From: Desulfosporosinus lacus DSM 15449
GTDB taxonomy: Bacteria > Bacillota > Desulfitobacteriia > Desulfitobacteriales > Desulfitobacteriaceae
DNA length: 64,000 bases
Reading direction: 5' to 3'
Assembly: GCF_900129935.1 (NCBI RefSeq)
Contig: NZ_FQXJ01000004.1
Location: 124,001-188,000 of the forward strand
Notes under the pieces: generated by a model
What the model was told of the DNA's origin: nothing
The model's input: the letters and a program-made list of their open reading frames with translations, nothing else
Databases searched by the model: none
Program-made: the position numbers and the translations under genes
Shown: piece by piece, positions 52,223 to 61,185 of the stretch
Layout: every line of letters begins with the position of its first letter
Position numbering within the stretch: the stretch's first letter is position 1

Positions 52223-53704
52223 TTAGCGCTTGAGATTAATGAGTTCTTCTAAGAGAGTATCTGAAACCGTGATCACCCTCGAATTGGCTTGGAAACCACG
52301 CTGAGTTACGATCATATCCGTAAATTCTGTTGAAAGATCGACATTGGACATCTCTATAGAGTTTGAAACGATACTTGCTCGGCCATCCTCACCGGCAGCC
52401 CCAATACTTGCCATCCCAGAGTTATTGGTTGTGGTAAAGAAATTACCACCCACATTTTGAAGACCTGCATCATTGGCAAAAGAGGCTACAGCAATTTGAG
52501 CTATTTTATGAGTCACTGAATCTACTCCATTGCTGTACACCCCGGTAATTACTCCGCTTTGGTCGATGCTGAAGTCTGAGAGGGTATGAGCTTTATTTGT
52601 AAAATCATAGCTGATTGCAGTTGTAGCCTCAGTAAGAGTATGCGTAGTCACTGCAGCTGTTGAAATAGATCCATCATCGGGATCAGTTTCAGCAGGTCTT
52701 CCAGCATCTTTTACTCCAAAAGTAATTTGATAAGTCCCATCGTTCAATGTTTTTAGTGTATATTGCCCATCATTTGGCGTATCAGAATCCGAATACGTAT
52801 ATGGCACTGGTCCAGCGGCTCCAATATTATATACAATCGCTCCTGGTTTGGGAGGATACGCTACGATAACCGTACCATAAACCGCAGGGGGGCCAGCAGC
52901 AGCATCCGTATTATCAATTATTGCTGGGCTATTGCTAGTGCCATCGTCTGAAGGATCCTGAAAATGAACAGTTAAAGGAGTCACACTAGGATCACAATCG
53001 GAAGCAAAGGTAATATATCCCTGAATCGGGTCAAATGAGAATTGTCCGGATAATGGGGTACCAGTCACCCTAGTCATTCCATCAATTGTTAGATTTTGGG
53101 CTCCTATTAAACCTGTTGTTGAACCATCATATATGTGTGCAGCTGTTAGAGCACCATTTATTAGCAAGTTGGAATCCGGACTCTCTGGTATCGGAAAGAA
53201 ACTATCCGTCGCTAATACATCCCCCAACTTAAACCTTATATCCGACGCCGCACCCCACGTAACAGGTGTTGTATCATCCTCACCCCAACTGAAGCCTTGA
53301 ACCTTAGCTCCTGTTGCCGGATCAATCAGAGTACCATCACTGTCCTGACCAAACCCGCCTGCGCGTGTGTATACTTGTTGCCCGTTATTATTTAAGACAA
53401 AGAATCCTGTTCCTTGCAACATCATGTCTGTTGCTTTTCCTGTGGACTGTGAACTTCCTTGGGTCATAATTTGATCGATCGAGCCTATCCTCACACCCAG
53501 ACCGACTTGCATTGCATTTGTTCCCCCTTGAGCAGGGGAAGGCGCCGAGGCTCCTTTCAAGGTTTGGCTAAGCTCGGTGGCAAACGACACCCGGCTCCTC
53601 TTATAACCTGGAGTGTTAACATTTGCAATATTGTTACCAATGACATCCATTTTGACCTGGTGATTTTTCAATCCCGAAATTGCGGAATATAACGAACGCA
53701 TCAT
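52223..53704 (-). CDS. flgE: Flagellar hook protein FlgE
   Basis: A 493-aa axial protein forming the flexible hook. The conserved N-terminal LYSAISGLKNHQVKMDVIGNN with NVNTPGYKRSRV and GTGFFVLNNNGQQVYTRAGGF, and the C-terminal SNVDLSTEFTDMIVTQRGFQANSRVI, flank a long variable outer domain (about residues 150-400). GGAGG lies upstream of the ATG. It follows flgD, its capping protein, by 77 bases. Confidence 0.92.
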   Translation of the reverse strand: MMRSLYSAISGLKNHQVKMDVIGNNIANVNTPGYKRSRVSFATELSQTLKGASAPSPAQGGTNAMQVGLGVRIGSIDQIMTQGSSQSTGKATDMMLQGTGFFVLNNNGQQVYTRAGGFGQDSDGTLIDPATGAKVQGFSWGEDDTTPVTWGAASDIRFKLGDVLATDSFFPIPESPDSNLLINGALTAAHIYDGSTTGLIGAQNLTIDGMTRVTGTPLSGQFSFDPIQGYITFASDCDPSVTPLTVHFQDPSDDGTSNSPAIIDNTDAAAGPPAVYGTVIVAYPPKPGAIVYNIGAAGPVPYTYSDSDTPNDGQYTLKTLNDGTYQITFGVKDAGRPAETDPDDGSISTAAVTTHTLTEATTAISYDFTNKAHTLSDFSIDQSGVITGVYSNGVDSVTHKIAQIAVASFANDAGLQNVGGNFFTTTNNSGMASIGAAGEDGRASIVSNSIEMSNVDLSTEFTDMIVTQRGFQANSRVITVSDTLLEELINLKR

Positions 53705-53781
53705 AAGACGTATTTCCTCCCTATTGCTTAATACTCTGCTAAATCAGCAGGATAATATCTTATCAGTCTGTTGACTTCCAG

Positions 53782-54336
53782 TTAAACTGTTTCCAGTTCT
53801 GGTTCTGTTACGCTTTCATCTTCTGGCGTAGTCGTGTCTTCCTCAGTATCCGTGGGCTCATCAGTAACAGGCGGCGTTTTCTCTTTAACCAGCGTAATCA
53901 GACCCATTTCCAAATCCACCACCGTTCCGTCTTCCTTGCGAATTTGAAGTTTTGGGTCACCATCAAGCCACTTCACCGCTTCAACGGTGCCTTCCAGTAC
54001 AGTTTTACCATCAGTATCTATTCCACTCACCCATTTGCCAATCATAGCTGACCCTTGAGTAAGGGCTGATTGTTGGGAGAAAAATGTCATACTTTGGTTC
54101 AAAGAATCCATCGATGTTGCGATATTGTTCATTTGCTCTAAAGAGCTGAACTGTGCCAATTGCGCGATGGAATCTTTGTTATCTGTTGGATTTAAAGGAT
54201 CTTGATTTTGCATCTGGGCTATAAGCAACTTGAGAAAATCGTCTTTCCCCAGTGAATCATTAGTTACAATTGTTTGGCTATTACTTAAAGTACTAGCTGA
54301 ATTTTTATTAGAAGTTTCATCAATTGTTGTACCCAT
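53782..54336 (-). CDS. flgD: Flagellar hook-capping protein FlgD
   Basis: A 184-aa cap that allows hook subunits to polymerise. The conserved N-terminal core LGKDDFLKLLIAQMQNQDPLNPTDNKDSIAQLAQFSSLEQM (about residues 29-70) is intact. The family's C-terminal Ig-like domain is reduced, replaced by an acidic Thr/Glu-rich tail (about 155-184). AGGAGG is 5 bases from the ATG. Confidence 0.9.
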   Translation of the reverse strand: MGTTIDETSNKNSASTLSNSQTIVTNDSLGKDDFLKLLIAQMQNQDPLNPTDNKDSIAQLAQFSSLEQMNNIATSMDSLNQSMTFFSQQSALTQGSAMIGKWVSGIDTDGKTVLEGTVEAVKWLDGDPKLQIRKEDGTVVDLEMGLITLVKEKTPPVTDEPTDTEEDTTTPEDESVTEPELETV

Positions 54337-54345
54337 AGCTACCTC

Positions 54346-56070
54346 CTATGCCGTAACATTAATCCTATTGACTCCATCTTGTCCAAGGGAGTTGGGATTA
54401 GTAATTATAATTTGATCCTCATCTTCGTTAGTAAGCAGGTTACTTTGCTGGAGCGTCCTTTGTGCCTCATCCCCTTGAGGCTGTTGTTGCCCTTCTCCGC
54501 CTTGTCCCATTTGCAACGAGCCACAGTTCACACCTTGATTCATTAAGTTTTGGCGTAAATCCGAGAGCTGATTCTGGAGGAGTTGTCCAGTCGCCGCTTC
54601 AGAAGCTTGCACCTGTAAATGGACCTGTCCACTCTCCCAACGCAAGAAAATCCTTATACTTCCCAATTCAGCTGGATGAAGCTGAATATCTAATTCCTTC
54701 AAAGCCTGTTGCTTACTCATGACTTGCTCACGCACTACGGTAGAGATCTGTTCCCAAAGCGGAATTGCACTCATTTTTCCATCTGCACCAGCAAGGGATA
54801 CGACGTTAGCAACTGCCCCAAGGCCCATGCTTGAAGGCTGAATTTGACCATCTTTTGTTCCAGATAGATCGTAGGATTTTATAGAATTATTAGCCTTGTT
54901 AACTTCTTCTTTAATTGCATCTTGGAAATTCCCAAATAACTTATTCTCCTGTGGACCTGTTCCCTCGAATCTCTGCTGAGCTTTAAGCTGAGAAGCACCC
55001 TCTTTCTGAGCGTTCGCGATAGATTCCACATCAACCCCTATGTTCTTCAGCTGATTAAGAAGTGCTTCACTAGCTCCTCGAGGTCCTTTCGCACCTCCAG
55101 CCCCTTCACTTAATACAGGGTAGAGGGCTGCCAATAGATTAGCAGCTTTCGCGTTCAGCCCAGGGTCACCACCATCAGCCTTACTGCTCCCAGCAAGAAA
55201 CCCTTCGATCAAATTCACAAGTCTATTCTGCCCAGCGGTCTTAAGGTCACTTTCAATACCGTCATCGCTCATTGTCATCCAACCCTGAAGGATTTTTGCT
55301 AATTCCAGACGAAGATCCTTTGTTTCAGCACTATTAGCCGCTGTCGAATTAATCAAAGCACTTGTCTCTTCGCTGTCCTCTGCCGTCATCCACCCCTGGA
55401 TAATTTGGGCCATTTCCTGACGATAAGCGTTTGCGCCTTTGTTATCGGTCCCTAAAAGGCTTCCTTCTGAAGTCACATCCGTAATTTCTCCTGAAAGCGC
55501 CACTAAAAGATTAGCTATTACCTGTCTATATTTATCCAATTCCGTGATTCCCAGGTTATTACCCTGAGAGCTTAGCGCCGTCATCCCTGTCGACTCTAAA
55601 CTTTCATCTGAGGCCAAAGAAACCAGGTTCAACATAGCTGCCTTAAGATTCTTACTGGCTTCACCTGACACATTGCTTAATCCTAAGTTAGCTAATAATG
55701 AATTCTCAATTCCCTGACTCATAATCTCTCCGGAATTGGCCTCCTTGCCTGCCGGAAGATCACTCTGAAGCATCTCAGTAAGAAACGGAAGCACGTAATT
55801 ACCATACCCAAGAATGCTTTCTAATCCATTCGAGTTCTGATCATCTTGCGCTGGATTAACATTACTCTGCTTTATCTCCGAATCTTGGTCTGCTAAAGAG
55901 CCTTGCCCTTTCGAATTTGAGTCTAAATTCATTCTGCCATTAAGCATAGCAGCAAAAACCGTTGCCGCATTTTCACAGCCCTCTGACGTCTCTTTTCCCT
56001 TCGAGGGTACAATGTTTTCTAATTTATTGCCACCCTTAAAGGTATCCGAAAGGACATTAATACCTGTCAT
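54346..56070 (-). CDS. fliK: Flagellar hook-length control protein FliK
   Basis: A 574-aa exported ruler. The long, poorly conserved N-terminal part is rich in Asn, Ser and Gly with a recurring pattern (LELAKILQGWMTM, QEMAQIIQGWMTA). The C-terminal Flg_hook domain is diagnostic: LDIQLHPAELGSIRIFLRW followed by VHLQVQASEAATGQLL and LRQNL (about residues 455-515). FliK switches export specificity through FlhB. GGAGG precedes the ATG, and flgD follows 9 bases on. Confidence 0.9.
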   Translation of the reverse strand: MTGINVLSDTFKGGNKLENIVPSKGKETSEGCENAATVFAAMLNGRMNLDSNSKGQGSLADQDSEIKQSNVNPAQDDQNSNGLESILGYGNYVLPFLTEMLQSDLPAGKEANSGEIMSQGIENSLLANLGLSNVSGEASKNLKAAMLNLVSLASDESLESTGMTALSSQGNNLGITELDKYRQVIANLLVALSGEITDVTSEGSLLGTDNKGANAYRQEMAQIIQGWMTAEDSEETSALINSTAANSAETKDLRLELAKILQGWMTMSDDGIESDLKTAGQNRLVNLIEGFLAGSSKADGGDPGLNAKAANLLAALYPVLSEGAGGAKGPRGASEALLNQLKNIGVDVESIANAQKEGASQLKAQQRFEGTGPQENKLFGNFQDAIKEEVNKANNSIKSYDLSGTKDGQIQPSSMGLGAVANVVSLAGADGKMSAIPLWEQISTVVREQVMSKQQALKELDIQLHPAELGSIRIFLRWESGQVHLQVQASEAATGQLLQNQLSDLRQNLMNQGVNCGSLQMGQGGEGQQQPQGDEAQRTLQQSNLLTNEDEDQIIITNPNSLGQDGVNRINVTA

Positions 56071-56147
56071 TTGCCGTCACCTCCTAAATAAAACTCTATA
56101 GGTTATATCGACAAACTTCCCCTAAAACATTAGGATGATTATTTTTC

Positions 56148-56897
56148 TTAGAATAAGTTCCTCTTTTGTCGACTAAGCCTTCCCCGCAACCGTAAGATCG
56201 CTTGGGAATGCAGTTGGGAAATTCTCGATTCTGAGAGTTTCATGACGGCAGCAATCTCTTTCAAAGTGAGTTCTTCTTGATAATAAAGCGCTACTACTAA
56301 TTTCTCTTTGTCAGGTAACTTTTCCACTGCTATTGCCAGAATTTGTTTCTGTTCATCTTTCTCTACGTCTTGATATGCCTCCAGAGCACTTGGGTCTACG
56401 AGCAAATTGAGAGGTGTTCCACTATTATCCCCATCAGTATCAACAGTGGTTTCATCGAAGGAGGTCAGAGTCAGAATTTGAGCTTGTGCCATTACCCCTT
56501 CTATCTCCCGCACTTCCACTTTCAGCAGCTCTGCGACTTCTTCGGCAGTAACTGCCCGCCCAAGCTGATATTCTAACTCAGCAAAGCCCTCTTGAACCCG
56601 CTTCACTTTCTGCCTAGCTGAATGTGGCACCCAATCCATAGTTCGAAGTCCGTCGATCATGGCGCCGCGAATGCGTATCGAGGCATAGGTTTCAAATTTC
56701 CACCCTCGAGCGGCTTCAAATCGTTCTAAGGCATCGAGTAACCCAAAGACACCATAACCGATGATATCATCCTCGTCGACATGGGAAGGCAGAGAAATTG
56801 CTAAACGACCAGCAATGCGCTTAACCAATGGCAAGTATTTTTCTACATATTCTTGTTTCCAAGGTCCGCGCGGAGCGGCTTCATAGGCGTTCGGCAT
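56148..56897 (-). CDS. fliA: Flagellar RNA polymerase sigma factor FliA (sigma-28/SigD)
   Basis: A 249-aa sigma factor for late flagellar and chemotaxis genes. Region 2 is clear (YLPLVKRIAGRLAISLPSHVDEDDIIGYGVFGLLDALERF, about 22-61), then region 3 (VPHSARQKVKRVQEGF, about 93), and region 4 ends with a helix-turn-helix (LTLKEIAAVMKLSESRISQLHSQAI, about 210-235). TTG at 56900 and ATG at 56897 are both in reach of GGGGTGAG. Activity is probably controlled by an anti-sigma factor FlgM encoded elsewhere. Confidence 0.92.
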   Translation of the reverse strand: MPNAYEAAPRGPWKQEYVEKYLPLVKRIAGRLAISLPSHVDEDDIIGYGVFGLLDALERFEAARGWKFETYASIRIRGAMIDGLRTMDWVPHSARQKVKRVQEGFAELEYQLGRAVTAEEVAELLKVEVREIEGVMAQAQILTLTSFDETTVDTDGDNSGTPLNLLVDPSALEAYQDVEKDEQKQILAIAVEKLPDKEKLVVALYYQEELTLKEIAAVMKLSESRISQLHSQAILRLRGRLSRQKRNLF

Positions 56898-56924
56898 CAA
56901 GTTTACTCACCCCCATTTTCGTAG

Positions 56925-56997
56925 TTAGTAGTTCGACCTCGGGTATCTTGTATAAGGTTGGTAGTTCGTCCTTCGAACACCGATATCGAACTAAGAT
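56925..56997. repeat. TTCG-type repeat, third copy
   Basis: Between fliA and the preceding membrane-protein gene, TAGTTCGACCTCGG and TAGTTCGTCCTTCGAACACCGATATCGAA recall the heptad units of the elements at 4055 and 27612. As in those copies, it follows directly on an upstream gene's stop codon. Confidence 0.4.
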
Positions 56998-57392
56998 TAT
57001 TCCCAACCCATACGGCGAACAATTTCTGCTTGTCGCTCACTGCCCGGCAGCTCTAAGCTTAAATCACGATCAATCTGTCCAGCCGTTCTTAAATCTGGTC
57101 CAAGTGCATTAATCGGCTCATCGTCTCCAACAGAGAAATCAATATTTCCACCACAGTTGGGAGTTGAGTCAGCCTGGCTGTCCTCTTCAGGTTTTGGAAT
57201 CGCTGTCCTTTCAAAGAGACTTAAGGTTCCTGCCATTAAAAGGTACATGCCCCCAAAAGAAATTACTGCTCGAAGGATTAAATCAAAAATCTTAACTCCA
57301 TTCAGCACACTAAGCAACACAACCATAATTGAGGTAGCTATTGAAAGGCGCAAGGCCCAAACTTTTAACAGTTCCCGATTTTGGATGCCCAT
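56997..57392 (-). CDS. Small membrane protein of the flagellar operon
   Basis: A 131-aa protein with two membrane helices (about residues 13-31 and 37-57) and a polar C-terminal half with RTAGQIDRDLSLEL. The start codon overlaps the stop of cheD by one base (TAATG), so it is translated with the operon. The family is not recognised; clostridial flagellar operons often contain a small membrane protein at this point. A role in assembly or stator function cannot be decided. Confidence 0.7.
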   Translation of the reverse strand: MGIQNRELLKVWALRLSIATSIMVVLLSVLNGVKIFDLILRAVISFGGMYLLMAGTLSLFERTAIPKPEEDSQADSTPNCGGNIDFSVGDDEPINALGPDLRTAGQIDRDLSLELPGSERQAEIVRRMGWE

Positions 57393-57874
57393 TAAACCAC
57401 CTTTTCTCCATGATTAATTGTTCGTATGCGTAACTCGCCTGTCCCAACATCAAAATGGATTGTGCGCCCAAAATTCCCTCCAACATCTGCTACCAAAAGA
57501 GGAATCCCGTGCCTCTTGAGTTCCTGTTCCACCGCCTCGGCATTTCGATCCCCAATTTTTAAAACTGGGGGTTTTCCCGGAAAGGAGAACATCTGTGCAC
57601 CACCGGCCATCTTAGCCCTTAGGCGGGACTTAAGGGCACCCATACCAGAAATTTCTTTTAGCAATAACACCAGCGCAGTATCCGCGTATTTCGCAGGATT
57701 TCCTCCCAGACTTCCATTAGCTGTCGGAAGCATAATATGGGCCATCCCGCCAACTTTAAGAAAGGGGTCATGAATGCAAATTCCAATGCAAGATCCTAGC
57801 CCGGCGGTTAACAATAGGTCTGGAGCCGTAGCGGTTTTGAAATCAGCCATGCCAACAGTGATAACTCCATTCAT
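57392..57874 (-). CDS. cheD: Chemoreceptor glutamine deamidase CheD
   Basis: A 160-aa enzyme that deamidates glutamines in chemoreceptors and in Gram-positives forms a complex with CheC. Conserved features: LTAGLGSCIGICIHDP with the catalytic cysteine (about residue 29), GGMAHIMLP with the histidine (about 46), and AKMAGGAQMF (about 88) with NVG-type motif VADVGGNFGRTI. The ATG overlaps the cheC stop by four bases. Confidence 0.93.
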   Translation of the reverse strand: MNGVITVGMADFKTATAPDLLLTAGLGSCIGICIHDPFLKVGGMAHIMLPTANGSLGGNPAKYADTALVLLLKEISGMGALKSRLRAKMAGGAQMFSFPGKPPVLKIGDRNAEAVEQELKRHGIPLLVADVGGNFGRTIHFDVGTGELRIRTINHGEKVV

Positions 57875-58464
57875 ACTCCCATGGCCCCTAACAATTTTTT
57901 CAATGAACCATCATCTGGCAAAAAGATAAACTGTCCTTCAATTTTAGGAATTCCAGTGAGTTGTGTGTCAATAAACAACACGGTATCTTCCAGTACTCCT
58001 TCTTCGAGGAAAATCGCATCTAAAGTGGCACCGATCATATCCACCGCTAAAGCAGGTACAGAAGGTTGAAGGGGAATTCCCGAAAATTGAGTCAGCGCCA
58101 TAATAAAGGAGCTTACCAAAATATTTCCCACTTCTTTTAAAGCTGATTGTGCCATCTCATTATAAAGATCCATCGGTTCATTCGTCCCAAATAGAGCTTT
58201 CACTACAATTTCTGCGCTTTCAACCGGAAAGAAAAAAACAGCTTTACCCGAAGCCTCCCCTTCAACTTTTACATAGATGACAGCTTGAGGCGTGTCGAGC
58301 TGTCCGACAATGGATGTAACCTGTTCAAAAGGGACTGCCCAGACTTCTGGAACCGACATATCAATTCGTCGTTGTAAGAGAGTCGATAAAGCTGTCGCGG
58401 CATGCCCAGATCCAACATTCCCTATTTCACGCAGAGCATCCAATTGTAATTGCGTAATCTCCAT
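57871..58464 (-). CDS. cheC: CheY-P phosphatase CheC
   Basis: A 197-aa CheC/FliY-fold phosphatase with two active-site motifs: LREIGNVGSGHAATAL (about residues 10-25) and ALKEVGNILVSSFIMAL (about 107-123), each with the E-x-x-N of the family. It dephosphorylates CheY-P and, with CheD, contributes to adaptation. It is translationally coupled to cheD. Confidence 0.92.
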   Translation of the reverse strand: MEITQLQLDALREIGNVGSGHAATALSTLLQRRIDMSVPEVWAVPFEQVTSIVGQLDTPQAVIYVKVEGEASGKAVFFFPVESAEIVVKALFGTNEPMDLYNEMAQSALKEVGNILVSSFIMALTQFSGIPLQPSVPALAVDMIGATLDAIFLEEGVLEDTVLFIDTQLTGIPKIEGQFIFLPDDGSLKKLLGAMGV

Positions 58465-59109
58465 TTATACCAACCCTTTCTTACGCATTGCCCTTTGTTT
58501 TTCAAAGACACAGCGAATAATTTTATCTCTCTCCCGTTCTGAGATTTCGTAGAATTCTGTTGAAACACTGTACAAATTATTTTCTTCATTTTTTTCCACT
58601 CGGATGACTCGAACAGGGGTCTGTATTTCTCCGGTCGGTAAGGATATTTGAACATAGAGTAATGATCTATCTTCTACTCGCACCTTAGTAGTGAATCGCA
58701 TTCCTCCACCGCTTAAGTCAATCATCGTTGCTTTTAGAAGATCACTAAGTCCTTCTCGAGTCACCATTCGAAACGTGATCGGAAATAAGGCGGGAACACG
58801 AACAAAATTACGACGTTGAACTTTATCAACGGTATCTGGCAATTCCAGCACGAAAATAGGCACAGGGACAGCGATCCTTTGCATGATTTTCCCTTCAAAT
58901 GAGTAAACCGCTGATTCATCCCAGAATATTAATTTAACCCTTGTCCCCTCGTGCAAAGGGACCAAGTCGCCACGTTCAAAGGGCGCACCAACTAAGAGGA
59001 GCCTCTCCCCCACTTCTTCAACTCGAGTTCGATAGTGTCCTTCGTACTTCCCTTCCAGCGCGATTAGTTCCACCGCCAGCCCAGGAGAAAGCTTCTTTTT
59101 ATACGACAA
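58465..59109 (-). CDS. PilZ-domain protein, YcgR-like
   Basis: A 214-aa cyclic di-GMP effector: an N-terminal YcgR-type domain (SPGLAVELIALEGKYEGHYRTR) and a C-terminal PilZ domain with QRRNFVRVP (RxxxR, about residue 104) and DLSGGGMRF (D/NxSxxG, about 138). In Bacillus YcgR/YpfA acts as a brake on motility at high c-di-GMP. TTG at 59109 has AGGGGTG upstream; a GTG at 59145 is possible. It starts between flhG and cheC and is part of the same operon. Confidence 0.88.
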   Translation of the reverse strand: MSYKKKLSPGLAVELIALEGKYEGHYRTRVEEVGERLLLVGAPFERGDLVPLHEGTRVKLIFWDESAVYSFEGKIMQRIAVPVPIFVLELPDTVDKVQRRNFVRVPALFPITFRMVTREGLSDLLKATMIDLSGGGMRFTTKVRVEDRSLLYVQISLPTGEIQTPVRVIRVEKNEENNLYSVSTEFYEISERERDKIIRCVFEKQRAMRKKGLV

Positions 59110-59168
59110 ATCGTCACCCCTTTTACGAAAAGAATTACTGATCACTAATCCTTTTGGAAAATTTGTTA

Positions 59169-60032
59169 TTAAAAAGAACGAAGCAACTTACCTAAAAACC
59201 CTCGCACGCCTCCTGCTTGGCGTGGCGGATGAAGACTAATTCCGGCAACTTTACCAGCAATCCACTGAATGCAACGGTACGCAGAACTTTCAGGGAACTT
59301 TATCCCTAAAGGTTCCTGCTGCATTACAGAGCGTCCAACGAGTGGGTCATCGTAAACCCAGCCCAGTAAGTTAATTGATCCTTCTAAGAACTTATTCACA
59401 ACAGTATCTAACCGTTTAAATGTCGCCAGAGCATCCGTTTCAGTTCGCACCCGGTTAATCACTACATGGATTGTTGCATCGCCTGCTTCTTGCTTTAAGG
59501 ACTTAAGTAAACCATACCCATCCGTTAACGAAGTTGGTTCTGGTGTTATCACCATAATAATATCATCTGCAGCCAGCAAAAAATTCATCACTGTATGTCC
59601 AAGACCTGCTCCTGTGTCGATTATCAGCAGATCAGCAATCTTTTCTAATCGCCCGAGATTAGCTATGACATTGGTTAGCCGGTCCCTTTCAATATTAGCA
59701 AGCTTTTGAACCCCAGAACCCCCTGGGATAATTTCTATTCCCCTCGGGGCAGATAAAAGAATTTGCTCAATAGTCTTTTCACCCGATAACAAATGCTCGA
59801 TTGTATATCGTGCCGAAAGCCCAAAGGCAATATCAACGTTAGCTAGGCCTAAATCTCCATCAAGAATAACAATGCGTTGTCCTAATTCAGCCAAAGCAAG
59901 CGCTAAGTTGACTGTGAAACTGGTTTTACCCACGCCTCCTTTGCCGCTGGTTACTGCTATTACCCTCATTTTGTTTTGTTTGTTTTTATTACGAGAGACC
60001 AAATCACGTAATGCGCTCGCTTGGTCATGCAT
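59169..60032 (-). CDS. flhG: Flagellar number regulator FlhG (MinD-like ATPase)
   Basis: A 287-aa ParA/MinD-type ATPase. The deviant Walker A is SGKGGVGKTSFTVN (about residues 29-42); ILDGDLGLANVDIAFGL (about 57-73) and LLIDTGAGLGHTV (about 135-147) complete the nucleotide site. FlhG restricts flagellar number and regulates FlhF. ATG at 60032 overlaps the flhF stop region; GGGGGATGAG lies upstream. The C-terminal tail is basic. Confidence 0.92.
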   Translation of the reverse strand: MHDQASALRDLVSRNKNKQNKMRVIAVTSGKGGVGKTSFTVNLALALAELGQRIVILDGDLGLANVDIAFGLSARYTIEHLLSGEKTIEQILLSAPRGIEIIPGGSGVQKLANIERDRLTNVIANLGRLEKIADLLIIDTGAGLGHTVMNFLLAADDIIMVITPEPTSLTDGYGLLKSLKQEAGDATIHVVINRVRTETDALATFKRLDTVVNKFLEGSINLLGWVYDDPLVGRSVMQQEPLGIKFPESSAYRCIQWIAGKVAGISLHPPRQAGGVRGFLGKLLRSF

Positions 60033-61185
60033 GGGGTATCTCATCCCCCATCACATAGTGTGCTAAACGGTACGGAGTCGCTGCCTCTATGTCATCAGGA
60101 ACATTCTGACCGTTCGTTAGATAGGCAATGGGAAGTGTTGTCTGACCCAAAAGATTTAAAATAGACCCGGCACTGCCTGTCTCGTCCAATTTTGTGAAGA
60201 TAAGATGAGTTGTTAAGTCTTCAAATCGTTTATAAATCTGCTGTTGATCTGCTGATTGCGTAGTAGCGCTCATGACCAGCATTGTGAAATCTGGTTGAGC
60301 CTTATCCAAAAACGCACGCAACTCATGCATATGGACATCATGATGAGGACTTCTTCCAGCAGTATCAATAAAAATTAACTCTTTATCTGCATGAAGAAGC
60401 AGCGCCTCACTTAGCCCTGTAGGCGTCATGACAACTTCAACGGGCACTCCAATAATTTCCCCAAAGGTTTTAAGCTGCTCTACAGCGGCAACCCGGTAGG
60501 TATCTGCTGTTATCAAAGCAACCTTGCGTTTATCAACAATGCTAAACCCCGCCGCGAGCTTACCAATCGTCGTTGTTTTCCCTACTCCCGTAGGTCCAAT
60601 TAAGGCAACAATTCTAGGCTTGTCAAGCCCAGGTTGAATAAGTCCGATCTGTCCGCATATTTGACGGATATTAGCTTCAATCCGAGTGTAGACCTGAGAA
60701 TCGTCAAGCCATTTTTCTGGTGACAAGGTTTGTTGTACGTGACTTAATAAACGGTTGACCAAGTTCTCACATATTCCTCTGTTCTGTAAATGGACAGCCC
60801 ATTTTTCGAGGGCAGGCGGCCAAACGCTTTTTTCTTCTCCCACCCCTGCCATTTGCTTGTTCATTTGCTCAAGCAACAAACGCATGGACTTAATTTCCAT
60901 TTGCAGCCCTTCTGACTGATCTTTAAGACCGGAGACATGACTAGCTATCGGTGGTTTTACTCTTTCCACATTATTCTCATAATTCGGGCTTGAAGTTTCC
61001 TGTGGAATTACAGGTTTTTCCTCAATGGCTGCCGTGATCTCAACCTTCTTGTTACCAAATAAACCGAAGAAACCTCCATCGCGAAATTCACGAGTTTGAA
61101 GGATAATTGCTTCGGATCCCAGTTCCCTTTTCACTTTTCCCATCGTTTCTGAGACATTTTCTCCTACAAATCGCCTAACTCGCAA
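60025..61185 (-). CDS. flhF: Flagellar placement SRP-type GTPase FlhF
   Basis: A 386-aa GTPase that positions flagella, of the Ffh/FtsY family. Order: an N-terminal basic B domain (MRVRRFVGENVSETM), an N domain, then the G domain with ALIGPTGVGKTTTIGKLA (about residues 187-204), LITADTYRVAAVEQLKTF (about 218-235), FIDTAGRSPHHD (about 267) and FTKLDETGSAG (about 330). TTG start at 61185, overlapping flhA by 11 bases with GGGGATGG upstream. Confidence 0.93.
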   Translation of the reverse strand: MRVRRFVGENVSETMGKVKRELGSEAIILQTREFRDGGFFGLFGNKKVEITAAIEEKPVIPQETSSPNYENNVERVKPPIASHVSGLKDQSEGLQMEIKSMRLLLEQMNKQMAGVGEEKSVWPPALEKWAVHLQNRGICENLVNRLLSHVQQTLSPEKWLDDSQVYTRIEANIRQICGQIGLIQPGLDKPRIVALIGPTGVGKTTTIGKLAAGFSIVDKRKVALITADTYRVAAVEQLKTFGEIIGVPVEVVMTPTGLSEALLLHADKELIFIDTAGRSPHHDVHMHELRAFLDKAQPDFTMLVMSATTQSADQQQIYKRFEDLTTHLIFTKLDETGSAGSILNLLGQTTLPIAYLTNGQNVPDDIEAATPYRLAHYVMGDEIPHA

